Source of the DNA: Mariannaea sp. PMI_226
Lineage: Eukaryota; Ascomycota; Sordariomycetes; Hypocreales; Nectriaceae
Direction of reading: 5' to 3'
Assembly (NCBI GenBank): GCA_024336345.1
Contig: JANFOG010000001.1
Span: 2,418,001-2,482,000, forward strand
Length of the DNA: 64,000 nt
Shown here: positions 47,166 to 57,747 of the stretch, piece after piece
How the letters are laid out: each line of letters begins with the position of its first letter
Numbering within the stretch: position 1 is the stretch's first letter
Notes under the pieces: generated by a model
What the model was told of the DNA's origin: nothing
The model's database searches: none
What the model saw: only the letters and a program-made list of their open reading frames with translations
Position numbers and translations under genes: made by a program

Positions 47166-50100
47166 ATGATGCGGATAGGCAGCGGCAGCGGCAGAGGCAG
47201 CTCGGCCAGGCGCGGGCTTCAGCTGTCATGGAGCTGGGCCGTTGGCGGCGGCGGGAACGGGCCTTATGTATTCTTGACTCATTCTTGTAGAACTTTCTAC
47301 ACTCCGCCGGCGCCAGTGCCAGTACCAGCGCCAGCGCCACCACAGCGACGACCCCTCCACCACCACTACTCTCAGAACCACCACTACGCATCCGACTCAA
47401 ACATCTTCAACTACAAATTTGCCCCTCGTCCCCCTTCACCCACCACCACCATTCTGCGACAAGCCGCGCCCAATTTCCTCCTCTTTCTTCGTCGGAGGGC
47501 GTTTTCGACTTGCACTGCGACAATGGCCGAACCCAAGTGGCCCGCTGCGCGCGTGCGCAAGACCTTTCTCGACTACTTCGAGCAAAGGAGTCACACTATA
47601 GGTACGAGAACATCTTTTGCAAGTGCGGGCACGCCGCATTACTGCCATGAATGGACTTGAATAGACCATCTTCTTTTCTCCTGATCCTTTCTCTCACTTC
47701 GAGTCCCTATTTTTTCATGCCTACTAACATCTTCGCTCTTGCAGTTCCCTCCTCTTCCGTCGTTCCTCACAATGACCCCACCTTGCTCTTCACCAACGCC
47801 GGTATGAACCAGTTCAAGCCCATCTTCCTCGGCACCATTGGCAAGACCGATCCCATGGCCAGTTTCAAGGCCGCCGCCGATTCTCAGAAATGTATTCGTG
47901 CCGGTGGCAAGCACAACGATCTCGACGATGTCGGCAAGGACAGCTACCACCACACCTTCTTCGAAATGTTGGGCAACTGGTCTTTCGGCGACTATTTCAA
48001 GACGGAGGCTATCAACATGTCATGGGAACTTCTTACTAAGGTGTACGGCCTTGACCCAGACCGTCTTTATGTCACATATTTCGAAGGTAGCCCCGAGCTC
48101 AACCTCGAACCTGATCTGGAGGCTAAGGAGTTGTGGAAATCCGTGGGCGTTGCTGAGGACCATATCATCCCCGGTAACATGAAGGACAACTTCTGGGAGA
48201 TGGGCGACCAGGGTCCTTGCGGCCCTTGTAGTGAAATTCACTACGACAAGGTTGGCGGCCGAAATGCTGCCAGTCTTGTCAACATGGACGACCCCCTTGT
48301 TGTCGAAATCTGGAATATTGTCTTTATGCAATACGATCGCCAAAAGGACAAGAGCCTAAAGACTCTTCCTGCGAAGCACATCGACACTGGTATGGGTTAT
48401 GAGCGTCTGGTCTCTGCCCTCCAGGATACCATCTCCAACTATGCCACCGATTGTTTCACCCCCCTCTTCAAGCAGATTGAGCAAGTCACTGGTGCTCGAC
48501 CTTACACCGACAAGTACGGCAAGGACGACGTCGATGGAATTGATACCGCTTACCGAGTCATTGCCGATCATATCCGAACCCTCTCCTTCTCCATTGCTGA
48601 CGGTGCCGTCCCCAACAACGACGGTCGCGGTTACGTTGTTCGACGAGTTCTTCGACGTGGTGTCCGGTATGCCAGAAAGTACTTCAATGCCGACATCGGT
48701 TCATTCTTCTCCAAGATTTTGCCTGCTCTTCTCGACCAGATGGGTGAGCAATTTCCCGAATTGGTCAAGAAGCAGCAGGACATCAGGGAAATCCTCGAAG
48801 AGGAGGAGGTTGCCTTTGCCCGAACTCTGGATCGCGGAGAGGCTCAATTCGAGAAGTATGCTGCGGAGGCTGCTACCAATGGCTCCAAGAAGCTGGAGGG
48901 TGATGTTGTGTGGCGATTGTACGATACTTTTGGCTTCCCCGTCGATCTCACTCGATTGATGGCGGAGGAACGAAACCTCGAGATCATCGATGAGGAAGTT
49001 GAGGCTGCCAGAATTAAGGCCCGCGAGGCCAGCAAGGCCGTCAAGGAATCCGTCCAGACCTTCTCCAAGCTCGATGTGCATCAAATTTCTGAGCTGGAGA
49101 AAGAACGCAACGTCGCTCGCACCAACGATGACGCCAAATTCGTCAAGGGCGACAGCAAGGGCAAGGTACAGCTGATCTATGACGGCAAGGCCTTCCACCA
49201 GTCCACCAAGGACCTTCCCGAGCAGACTGCTATTGGCATTCTGCTTGACAACACCAACTTCTACGCTGAGTCTGGTGGCCAAATCGCTGATACTGGTCGA
49301 TTGGTCATTGACGGGTCTGCCTCTTTCAATGTTTTGGACGTTCAGAACTTTGGAGGCTATATCCTTCATAGCGGCTACGTCGTGGAGGGTGTCCTATCGT
49401 CTGGTGATGAGGTCATCTGTGAATACGATGAGCTCCGCCGAGCGCCCATTCGCAACAACCACACCGGAACCCATATTCTCAATCACTCCTTGCGTGAGGT
49501 TCTTGGCGACGAAGTCAACCAGAAGGGGTCACTTGTTGATGACGACAAGCTTCGATTCGATTTCTCTCACAAGACTGGTGTCAAGATTGACGAGTTGAAG
49601 AAGATTGAGGATAAATCTAACCAATACATCCGCGACAACTCAAAGGTTTACGCCAAGGATGTCGATCTTGACCTCGCCCGCCAGATTGAGGGCTGCCGTG
49701 CTGTGTTTGGCGAGACTTATCCTAACCCTGTTCGTGTGGTCTCTATTGGCAAGGACATTGACACCATGCTTGCGGATCTCAAGAATGTGGAATGGCGCAA
49801 GTACAGTGTCGAATTTTGCGGTGGCACACACGTCGAAGAGACTGGTTTGATCAAGGATCTCATCATTGTCGAGGAGAGCGGCATCGCCAAGGGCATCCGC
49901 CGTATCATTGCCTACACTGGTGCAGAGGCCCACCGTGTCCAGCGCGAGGCCAATGAGTTCTCCACGAAGCTTGATGCTCTTGACAAGCTGCCCTTCGGTG
50001 CTGAGAAGGAGGCTCAGCTGAAGTCTGTCTCCCAGGAGCTTAGCCAGCTCACAATCTCCACCCTTACCAAGGAGGAGTTCAACAAGCGCTTCCAGAAGAT

Positions 50101-50592
50101 CTCCGCATCAGTTGTTACGGAGCAGAAGAAGCGACAAAAGGCTGAGGCCAAGATTGCTCTTGACGCCGTTCTCAAGCATTTTGAGCAGAACAAGGAGGCT
50201 AAGTGGTTCGTGGGTCGTCTGCCCGTCAGCGCCAACCCCAAGGCTTTGACCGAGGTCGTCAAGCACTTCCAGGGCAAGGATAAGGAGAAGACTGTATATC
50301 TCTTCGGTGGAAGCAAGGAAGAAGGCGCTGTTGTTCACGGTGTCTTTGTGGGAACTGTAAGTCTCGGTCTACGTGATTGCTTAGGACGAATAAATTGGCT
50401 AACATAATTCTACAGCACTTGTCTTCCCAAGGTGTCACTGCTGAGCAGTGGGCTGCGTCCGTATCCGAAGTTATCGGTGGTAAGTCAGGAGGCAAGGAGC
50501 CCTCACGACAGGGCCAGGGCACCAAGCCTGAAAACATTGACGATGGTGTTGAGACGGCGACCAAGTGGCTCAATGAGAAGTTGAAGCTATAG
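47166..50592 (+). CDS. ALA1: alanyl-tRNA synthetase, probable dual cytosolic/mitochondrial
   Basis: Charges tRNA-Ala. Exons: (47166 or 47523)-47601, 47745-50356 and 50416-50592. From the ATG at 47523 ([15 protein letters not shown]) the product is 955 aa, the normal cytosolic length. From the in-frame ATG at 47166 it gains 119 residues, basic and poor in acidic residues, ending [11 protein letters not shown], a typical mitochondrial presequence. The class II catalytic core is clear ([40 protein letters not shown]). The editing domain has its zinc ligands [16 protein letters not shown] and [10 protein letters not shown], and the C-terminal C-Ala domain follows. Yeast also makes both forms from one ALA1 gene. 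Convergent with the NDUFAF7-like gene. Confidence 0.95.
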
Positions 50593-51006
50593 GATGGGTA
50601 ATATTGAAATGTAAAACAAGAAAAAAACAAGGGAAAACTCCTCACATCAATCAAAAGGAGAGGCTTTTTCATGTCTGTTACAATGCTCTATACTCGGTTT
50701 CGTAGGAGTTTAAATGTCCTGTAACTACAAGAAATGGACGGACGGCTTTCGAGTGTGGTCAGTTAAATGCGTGGGATAATGTAGAGATTTATATGCAAAA
50801 TGGTACATGTCAAAGCGGAAAATGCGTTCATTATGAAAGAGTCGTTGTTGAGTGGTTTGTATTTTCCAGAATAGAATATGACATGTTCCTTAGCGGCTGG
50901 GTATAATTTTATCTCATCTGACAGATACAGGCCCTCTCATGCATGTCCGCTTCCCAATTTATTCACTTGAATTTTCTTATTTATTTATCTTTACATCATG
51001 ATGTTG
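50593..51006. other. intergenic between convergent genes
   Basis: 414 bp of 3' flanking sequence between ALA1 and the NDUFAF7-like gene; AT-rich, no gene seen. Confidence 0.6.
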
Positions 51007-52706
51007 TTACACGGTTACTAGGACGCTGGCGTTGCTGTAATGCGAGATCAGAGGATTCTCGCCGCTTCGCGTCTCGGTATCCTCGACGTACGCCCACTTG
51101 GCCATGAAGTCACCGTGAGACATGACCCGCGTCAACTTGCCAGTGATGGCGCGGTAGAGGGCCTCGGTGATGCGGAAGTCAGTGGGGAACAGGATATCAA
51201 AGTAACCCTGGTGGACCTAGAAGAATGTGTTAGTCGTCTCTGTTCCCAAGTTCAAGCACATAGAAAAAAAAAAGTCGATTGTTTTTTTTTCTGTCGAGAT
51301 TTTTGAACATACCAATGGAGTCGTCACCGGTACCATGCGCCGATGATAGCGTGTCTGAACGACTGGCGCATTCAGCCCCTTGACAGCTTGGGGCAGCCAG
51401 TCAAAGTCGGAGGTGACGAGACGGTGACCCGGGAAGTATTTCTCGAGGACATCAAAGAATTGCATGAGGCGAGTGGGAATGAACTCCGGGTCAGAGAGGT
51501 TGGCCGCAAAGGGCATCTTGGTGGAGAGGTAGCGCAGCATGGCATTGCTAGGATAAGGCTTTGGATAGTTGCCCCCCGTAGCAGCGTGACGGACACGAAA
51601 GAAGCGGGCGGCGATGGGGTCGAGCTCTCGAACGTAGAACTCGTAAAAGTCCCCATCCCCATCGACAAGAACGTGGCCTTGCAGAGGCTCCTCGGTGGTC
51701 ACGTCATACCGAATACCATCGTGGGAGAAGTTGTCGAAAACCTCCATGGCAAGGAAGAAGCATGGCGATGGTACGTACTGATCCCAGTCGAAGATGGAGC
51801 GGTTGATGATTTCTACCTTGTCGGCGTGGCCGCGGGAAGCAGCAGAAGAGAGAAGATGGTGGTTCTGGAGAGCGGCCAGTGACGAAGAGATTTCGATGAT
51901 GTTGTACTTCGTGCGTGCGTAGACTTGGGGATCGACCTCACGGATGTAGTCGAGAATGTTGAGCATGAGGGTACCGCGGCCAGCGCCCATCTCGTAGAGG
52001 AGAAGGTCATGGTAGGGATAGGTGGTGAGACGGTAGTTGGAGACGAGGTAGCGGGCAATGGCCTCTCCATAGTAAGGGCGGAAGAGCTCCGTAGGAGTGT
52101 GCCAGAGCTGGCGCGTGGGGTTGTCGCCTTCGCTATCGTCAAGAAGGTCCTCGAACTCGGTGTAGCGCTCTCCCAGGACGGATTGGAATTCAATCTCGTC
52201 GCGCATCGAGGTGAAGTCGAAGGGTTCTCCAGGGCTGAAGATGACGGCCTGTTTCGAGAAGTAGCCGTAGTGAGGGTTATACAGACTATCTACAGCCCTT
52301 ATTAGCTCGCAGTAACGGCGCTGAGGGCAATTGAGCAGCTCATCTTACCGTCGATGAAGTCGCGGAGCAGCATCTTGACCTTGCGAGGTCGTTCGGTACG
52401 TTGCTTGAGCTCGGGTAAAGTGATGTAGGGATACTCTGCGAACTCGGCCGTTCGATCCTCGGGAAGAATATGGGTGCGCTGCTGCCACCGACTCTCGTTC
52501 GTCTTCATGCCACGGTCACGGGAGGGTCGAGCGACGTAGGACCTCGTTTGGTGGCCATGATTGCGTCTTCGGTTATAGAGCTCAACACCACCAACACCAC
52601 CACCAGCCCGCAAGGCATTGCCCAGCCGCGGGAGCTGGCCCTGGCAGCCATGGGGCCTGTGCCGGAACAGCTGACGGAACAGCTGCGACACAATTGGGGA
52701 ATCCAT
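51007..52706 (-). CDS. mitochondrial protein arginine methyltransferase NDUFAF7/MidA-like, complex I assembly
   Basis: SAM-dependent methyltransferase of the DUF185/MidA family; the human member NDUFAF7 methylates an arginine of NDUFS2 during complex I assembly in the matrix. Three exons: 52349-52706, 51313-52289 and 51216-51007; 514 aa. The N-terminus (MDSPIVSQLFRQLFRHRPHG, then NRRRNHGHQTRSY) is basic and reads as a mitochondrial presequence. The family opening motif is spliced as LLRDFIDDSLYNPHYGYFSKQ. The SAM-binding glycine motif is YEMGAGRGTLMLN, and the PCFFLAMEVFDNFSHDGI strand follows. The last exon reads VHQGYFDILFPTDF to the end. Its presence fits an organism with complex I. Confidence 0.92.
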
Positions 52707-53207
52707 GTTAAGCTGCTATCGTTGGATCGTGAGGGACGGCAGCATCATGGGGTTTTATGGCAAACCGTTTTATTTAGACCCGCGGCTGGTGACGATCGAC
52801 CAGGTTGGACGAGGTGGGAGCGGAACCAAAACGTCGAAGGAGGTCCGAGCTTGCGAAAGAGGATCGGGTGCACTTCGGGAATGGAGCGAGAGTACGAGGT
52901 ACCTGTTGGATGAATTGTCGTGCCAAAGCGGAATGGAGGCGCTCAATTGAGTCATACGAGACATTTCCTCTTTCAGCAGTCTGTGTATGAGCCTCGGGAT
53001 GGGCTTGTAAGTCTGTCGCAATTGATTTAGAGCAAATGGAAGCAGAAGAGTTGAATTTGAAATGCGCGTTGAGTAGAGCGTCATACCAGGCAAAAACAGC
53101 CAAAGCTCGATTTGATCGTCACCTTCAATCTTTGCCTCTGAAGCCTCGAAATGGGAGGGTGTTTGTGGTATATATATAGTATTAGCGCAATGGACCAACA
53201 AGTAACA
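52707..53207. promoter_or_regulatory. intergenic between the NDUFAF7-like gene and tRNA-Ser
   Basis: 501 bp containing the promoter of the divergently transcribed NDUFAF7-like gene. A TATATATAG stretch lies about 35 bp upstream of the tRNA (near 53170), a position that could help TFIIIB binding. Confidence 0.45.
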
Positions 53208-53301
53208 GACACTTTGGCCGAGTGGTTAAGGCGATGCCCTGCTATAAACGCATATCAAGGCATTGTGTTCGCACGCGCAGGTTCGAATCCTGCAGGTGTC
53301 G
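53208..53301 (+). tRNA. tRNA-Ser (anticodon GCU) with a 13-nt intron
   Basis: Full cloverleaf by hand. Acceptor GACACTT (53208-53214) pairs with AGGTGTC (53294-53300) plus discriminator G. D arm GCC/GGC encloses GAGTGGTTAA (A box). Anticodon stem ATGCC/GGCAT has anticodon GCT at 53241-53243, and a 13-nt intron at 53245-53257 after purine 37. A long variable arm (53264-53276) makes it type II, as for serine. T arm GCAGG/CCTGC encloses TTCGAAT (B box). It reads AGC/AGU serine codons. Confidence 0.96.
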
Positions 53302-53313
53302 TTTCTTTTTTTT
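53302..53313 (+). terminator. RNA polymerase III terminator of tRNA-Ser
   Basis: TTTCTTTTTTTT directly follows the mature tRNA 3' end; the run of eight T is a standard Pol III stop. Confidence 0.9.
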
Positions 53314-54080
53314 GGGTTTTTCTTCTCGTAGAGTCTTCTCTTGTCGTGGTCGATGACTTTCTCTTTTTGCTATACATGCATGTCTGCGTATAGAGCTTGC
53401 GACATGAGACATCAGAGTGTCCCTTTTTTGCAGCTCGTGCCCGTCTGGACACTGAAATAACCACGACAGCCCACACAGACAGAGAAGCATATTATTGCAA
53501 TCCTATAACTATGCGAACTTTGTGTTCCTTTCTTAAAACCCGTAAACAATTACCAGTCATTTCAGATCCCATGCAGACTATCTATTGCGAGTGTTTTCTG
53601 CCCGTGTATTGATAGCATTATATATGTCCTTCCAGGGTAACTCATATTGTTGATTCGCCACCTTTTCAACTTCGCGAATTGGTAGGTGTGAGCTAGTTGA
53701 GCAATTTCTTAACTTCGTCTCCCTAAGCTCTCTAATGAGAAAGAAGAAGAAAATAGCCTTGGAGAAAAATTGAGAGAAAATATTCAAATTCATTTTGTAG
53801 TTTTATCAATTCTTGTTGTCTTTCCCGCAATCAATTCATGACGCCTTTGTGTGAAGTTACTAGTACCTATGTAAGAGCAAGGTAGTTGGAGCGTGAATAA
53901 AGATGACGAAATATTCACCGTGGGTCCAACTTTTCACCCACGACTTTATTAGAGAGACCTTCTCGCCTCTGTATCATGCCATGAGCCCTCTGGCCTCGCC
54001 CAAAGCTTCAGCCCCCCCAATCACTTCCATTGCTTTAGAAGACTCAGATTAAAGGGCGCTTTATCTTCTGCTGCTATTAT
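53314..54080. other. intergenic, upstream of cysteine-synthase-like gene
   Basis: About 770 bp with no supported gene; it should hold the promoter of the downstream plus-strand gene. No clear motif seen. Confidence 0.5.
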
Positions 54081-55433
54081 ATGTCTCTGAGTGACCATCC
54101 CAAGGCCTACGGCTCGGCCGCCGTCGCCTTCGCCTTCGCTGCCGGCATCCTGGTAACGCTTGGCTTCAAGGACTTTTATCCGGACCTCGAGCGTCGTTAC
54201 CAGCGCAAGCGCCGCTCGCAAGGCACCAGCGGCGCTCGCCGCGGCAGCAGTTTCCTTTGGACGCCTGTGAAGCTGGAAGACCATGAATCGTCAGGAGCCT
54301 ACTTTTCATCCTCTCCCGCTGCCCACGCCATCGTCATTGGAGACGGCATTGAAGCTTGCATCGGCAACACGCCGCTCATCAAGATCCAGTCCCTCTCTGA
54401 TGCTACAGGCCGAACAATCCTCGCAAAGGCTGAGTTCCTTAACGGCGCCGGAAACAGTCCCAAGGACCGAGTCGCGCTCAATATGATTCTCGAGGCAGAG
54501 GCGCAAGGCCTTCTTGTGCCTCATCGTGGCGACACTATCTACGAGGGAACCGTCGGCAGCACAGGCATCTCCCTCGCGACGCTTGCTCGCGCAAAGGGGT
54601 ACCGTGCGCACATCTTCATGCCAGATGACCAAGCCTTTGAGAAATCGGATCTGCTGCTGCAGCTTGGTGCCGCTGTCGAGCGTGTTCCCGTGGCTCCCAT
54701 CACCAGCCCCGACCACTTTGTGAACCTGGCCAAGCGGTATGCCATCGAGCATGCTGCGAAGCACAAGGATGGCAGCCAGGGCTTCTTTGCCAACCAATTC
54801 GAATCCGAGGCCAACTGGCAGGCACATTTCCGTGGCACCGGACCGGAGATTTGGAGGCAAACCAGCGGAGGCCACCTGGATGCCTTTGTTGCCGGCGCTG
54901 GCACAGGTGGCACAGTGTCTGGCATCGCCAAGTATCTGAAGGAGGAGCAGAAGCTTTCTAATGTCAAGATCATTCTTGCAGACCCTCAGGGTAGTGGACT
55001 GTACAACAAAGTCCGCCACGGAGTCATGTATTCGTCCACGGAGCGCGAGGGCACGAGACGTCGGCAACAGGTCGACACCATGGTAGAAGGCATCGGCATC
55101 ACACGCCTGACGCAAAACTTTGAGGTGGGGAGAGAGCTCCTCGACGACGCCGTCAGGGTGACAGACGAGCAGGCTTGCAAGATGGCGCGGTGGCTGGTTG
55201 AGCACGACGGCATCTTCGTGGGCAGCAGCAGCTCAGTCAACTGCGCCGCTGCAGTTGCCACAGCCATGACACTCCCGCCTGGGAGTACTGTAGTCACAAT
55301 CCTGTGCGATTCAGGGACAAGACATCTTAGCAAATTCTGGAAGCACATTAAAGAGATGAGCTTGGAAGGTCGAGAGGAGGCGAGCGACTTGTTTATTGAG
55401 CTAGGAATACCCCAAGAACCAAAACTAAAATAG
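54081..55433 (+). CDS. membrane-anchored cysteine synthase-like PLP protein (Mcy1/Cys12-like)
   Basis: Intronless, 450 aa. An N-terminal hydrophobic anchor (SAAVAFAFAAGILVTLGF, about residues 12-29) precedes a fold-type II PLP domain of the cysteine synthase / cystathionine beta-synthase family. Visible motifs: IGNTPLIKIQSL; the Schiff-base lysine in GAGNSPKDRVALNMI; the substrate loop EGTVGSTGISLATLARAKG; the PLP phosphate loop GAGTGGTVSGIAKYLKE; and VGSSSSVNCAAAVA near the C-terminus. The N-terminal anchor plus this domain is the layout of S. cerevisiae Mcy1 (YGR012W), an outer mitochondrial membrane protein, and S. pombe Cys12; whether it makes cysteine is not settled by sequence. All PLP-binding elements look intact. 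Confidence 0.9.
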   Translation: MSLSDHPKAYGSAAVAFAFAAGILVTLGFKDFYPDLERRYQRKRRSQGTSGARRGSSFLWTPVKLEDHESSGAYFSSSPAAHAIVIGDGIEACIGNTPLIKIQSLSDATGRTILAKAEFLNGAGNSPKDRVALNMILEAEAQGLLVPHRGDTIYEGTVGSTGISLATLARAKGYRAHIFMPDDQAFEKSDLLLQLGAAVERVPVAPITSPDHFVNLAKRYAIEHAAKHKDGSQGFFANQFESEANWQAHFRGTGPEIWRQTSGGHLDAFVAGAGTGGTVSGIAKYLKEEQKLSNVKIILADPQGSGLYNKVRHGVMYSSTEREGTRRRQQVDTMVEGIGITRLTQNFEVGRELLDDAVRVTDEQACKMARWLVEHDGIFVGSSSSVNCAAAVATAMTLPPGSTVVTILCDSGTRHLSKFWKHIKEMSLEGREEASDLFIELGIPQEPKLK

Positions 55434-55860
55434 GACGCAAGATACCTTCAGAAAAAAAAATAAAGGAAAAAAATAAATAAAATAACAAATTGTATACAGC
55501 AACATGAAGAAGGAAAAAAAAAGTCTAGGTCACCCACCCAACTCTCCGTTTCCAAGCGAGGGGCTGTAACCAAGTTTGCATGTCCTGTCCATGATCAACG
55601 AATCACTGAGGAACCCTTGATCTCGCCTTTGAACTTTTGAATTTGTCGAGATGAAATAGAAAAAAAGGCATACAGCGCCCCATTTGTCTTTGTTCTTGGT
55701 ACAAGTCTAAGCCGCAACCCCGATTCCCATAAAACTCCGGAACCCCCCTTATATGTATATCACGCCCCGTATAAAGTCTGCCGAGGAGCTCATAAGAAAC
55801 GCCTCCTCCACAACAGACAAAAAAGAAAAAGAAAAAAAGAAAGGGACCCCAAAAAAGAGT
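55434..55860. other. intergenic between convergent genes
   Basis: 427 bp of AT-rich 3' flanking sequence (several A7 to A9 runs) between the cysteine-synthase-like gene and TFIIS. No gene seen. Confidence 0.6.
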
Positions 55861-57077
55861 TTATGAGAACTATCATGAGGTGTTAGCTTGAATCTTTGAT
55901 TGGGTGTACTTGAGCTGCGAGCGAGCTGCATGACACATACCTTCCAGCGATGGCCGCAATTCATGCACTCGCAGAATGTGGTCATAGGTTCATCAGCACT
56001 GCGTGTCTGAGCTTGCGTGTAGCTGACCATCTTCTTCTTGCACCGACCGCACTCCAAACTATCACTGATGCTCTTCTCTTCCTGTGGGACTTGGGCCTTC
56101 TTCATGTTCTCCTTCTCCAGCTCAATTTCCTTCTTGCGCTGATCCTCGCTCTTTAAATCCTCGTCTGTCATCCCGACAAACCTGTCTGACGAAATCTCTC
56201 CTGTCATAACACGGCGTCCCAGCTCGCGATTAGATTTGTTTTTGAGGTTAGCGAAAAGCGACCGGATTTTCTTCTTGTACTCAACACCCTCCCCTTTGAA
56301 ATGACTGAAAGCAGCGTGTTCGACGGTTACGGCCTTGGCGATGACATCAGACTCTGGCGCGGTCGATCGGTAGGCAAGTCCATTATAAATAAGACCAATG
56401 CATTGGTTTCGAGTGTTAGAGTCGGTGCGTTTGATGTCGACGCCGTCGCTATCGAATTTTCGCTTCTCGGGATCGCCCTTGAACACACGCTTGGCACTGT
56501 GGGCCGTTGAGGGAGGAGCAGGAGACGAGTTTTGGGCTGGCACAGGAGATGCCTTTGCCTTTTGAAGCTTCGAGTTCTTTTCTTGTTCGACGAGCTTCTT
56601 CCACTTGATGACGAGTTCGGAGGCGGCGCGGGCGATATCCTTATTGGGGTTTGATCGAAGCTTTCCCACGTAAACACCTGCACGAGTGGCCTGTACATGA
56701 CAGAATACAAATGTCAGCATCAGTAAGAAAATTGGTCGCACAGGTACAAATAAAAGAGGTGCGCAAAGGGCTATGAATACTGCGCTCGCGTTTATCTGAA
56801 GATGGCGCATTTTCATAAATGTGCATCAACCGAGAAGCGGCCATCCAAAGGACCGTAAAGTATTAGGCTCCAGGGAGCAGGCCAAAAGGCATGTAGGAAG
56901 ATCCTCTTCATCTCTGCCATTGCGACAAAAAGTTCGACTTACCCGAAGCATTTCTTCAGTAGGCTTTGCCTCCTTCTTCAACGTATCGAGCAACTTGATG
57001 GCGTTCTCGGGTGGCTCATTGGCAGCCACGCACTTGGTGAGCGCCTTGACGCGCGATTCGAGCTCTCGTTGATCCAT
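55861..57077 (-). CDS. DST1: transcription elongation factor TFIIS (Dst1)
   Basis: Stimulates transcript cleavage by stalled RNA polymerase II. Three exons: 56943-57077, 55941-56690 and 55861-55869; 297 aa. The first exon and start of the second encode the N-terminal LW/TFS2N domain (MDQRELESRVKAL ... LRATRAGVYVGKLRSN). The central polymerase-binding domain spans about residues 130-245 (RNQCIGLIYNGLA ... IRSLFANLKNK). The C-terminal zinc ribbon has CGRCKKK and CMNCGHRWKFS ligands and the catalytic acidic hairpin RSADEPMTTF. The last exon is only 9 nt (Phe-Ser-stop), placed because the family ends HRWKFS and a donor (GTATGT) and acceptor (ATAG) bracket it. Same strand as RAD2, 670 bp away. Confidence 0.95.
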
Positions 57078-57747
57078 GATTGAGGCGAAGATGCGAAACC
57101 GAATGTTAAGAGAACAAACGACGGGAAAGAAACGAAATCAAGGTACAGCAGCAAGATAGGAAATTGATAGGCCAGGCGATGCGCGCCAGTTTTTGTTCTA
57201 AGTGGACTTTCCTTCACGAACGAGGCGATTCCGTCAACTACGACGGTCATGGCACGTGAGCAAGTTCAACCGGTGTTTAGCCCCCTCATACCCCCCCATG
57301 CCCCCATGAACCCCCCATAAACTCCCCCTCCCCACCAACTCCAATTAGGTAGGTAAATAGGCACGAACTGTACCGTAATTACGGACTGCTACAGTCAGAG
57401 ACATGCAGTACATGTATGAGGGACTCGAAGCTGGAGCTTTGTGTTTGCCCCTGTAAGCTTGCCCAAACCGATCCTGGTCACCTAGAAGCTTGAGCTGTGC
57501 GGGACTTGGAGAATGTAGCATGGCACGTCATGGGTTGGAACAAACATTGTTTTGACAGAATGATGGGGAATGTTACATCTATCACGTACACTATATGCAT
57601 GAAATTGAAGTTAGGTACCTACGAATCTAGATCTAGGGTACTGGACTTGATTGTGATTATTACTGAAGCTTCTCGTCAAATACTCAGCGGTCGAAACAGT
57701 ATTCCAAATCCAAGAATAAGAAAAGGTTTCCCAATCGTGTGTACGCT
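57078..57747. other. intergenic: TFIIS promoter and RAD2 3' region
   Basis: 670 bp with no supported gene. Contains C-rich runs (CCCCCCATGCCCCCATG near 57290) and an AATTAGGTAGGTAAATAGG word of the dispersed TAGG type. Confidence 0.55.
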
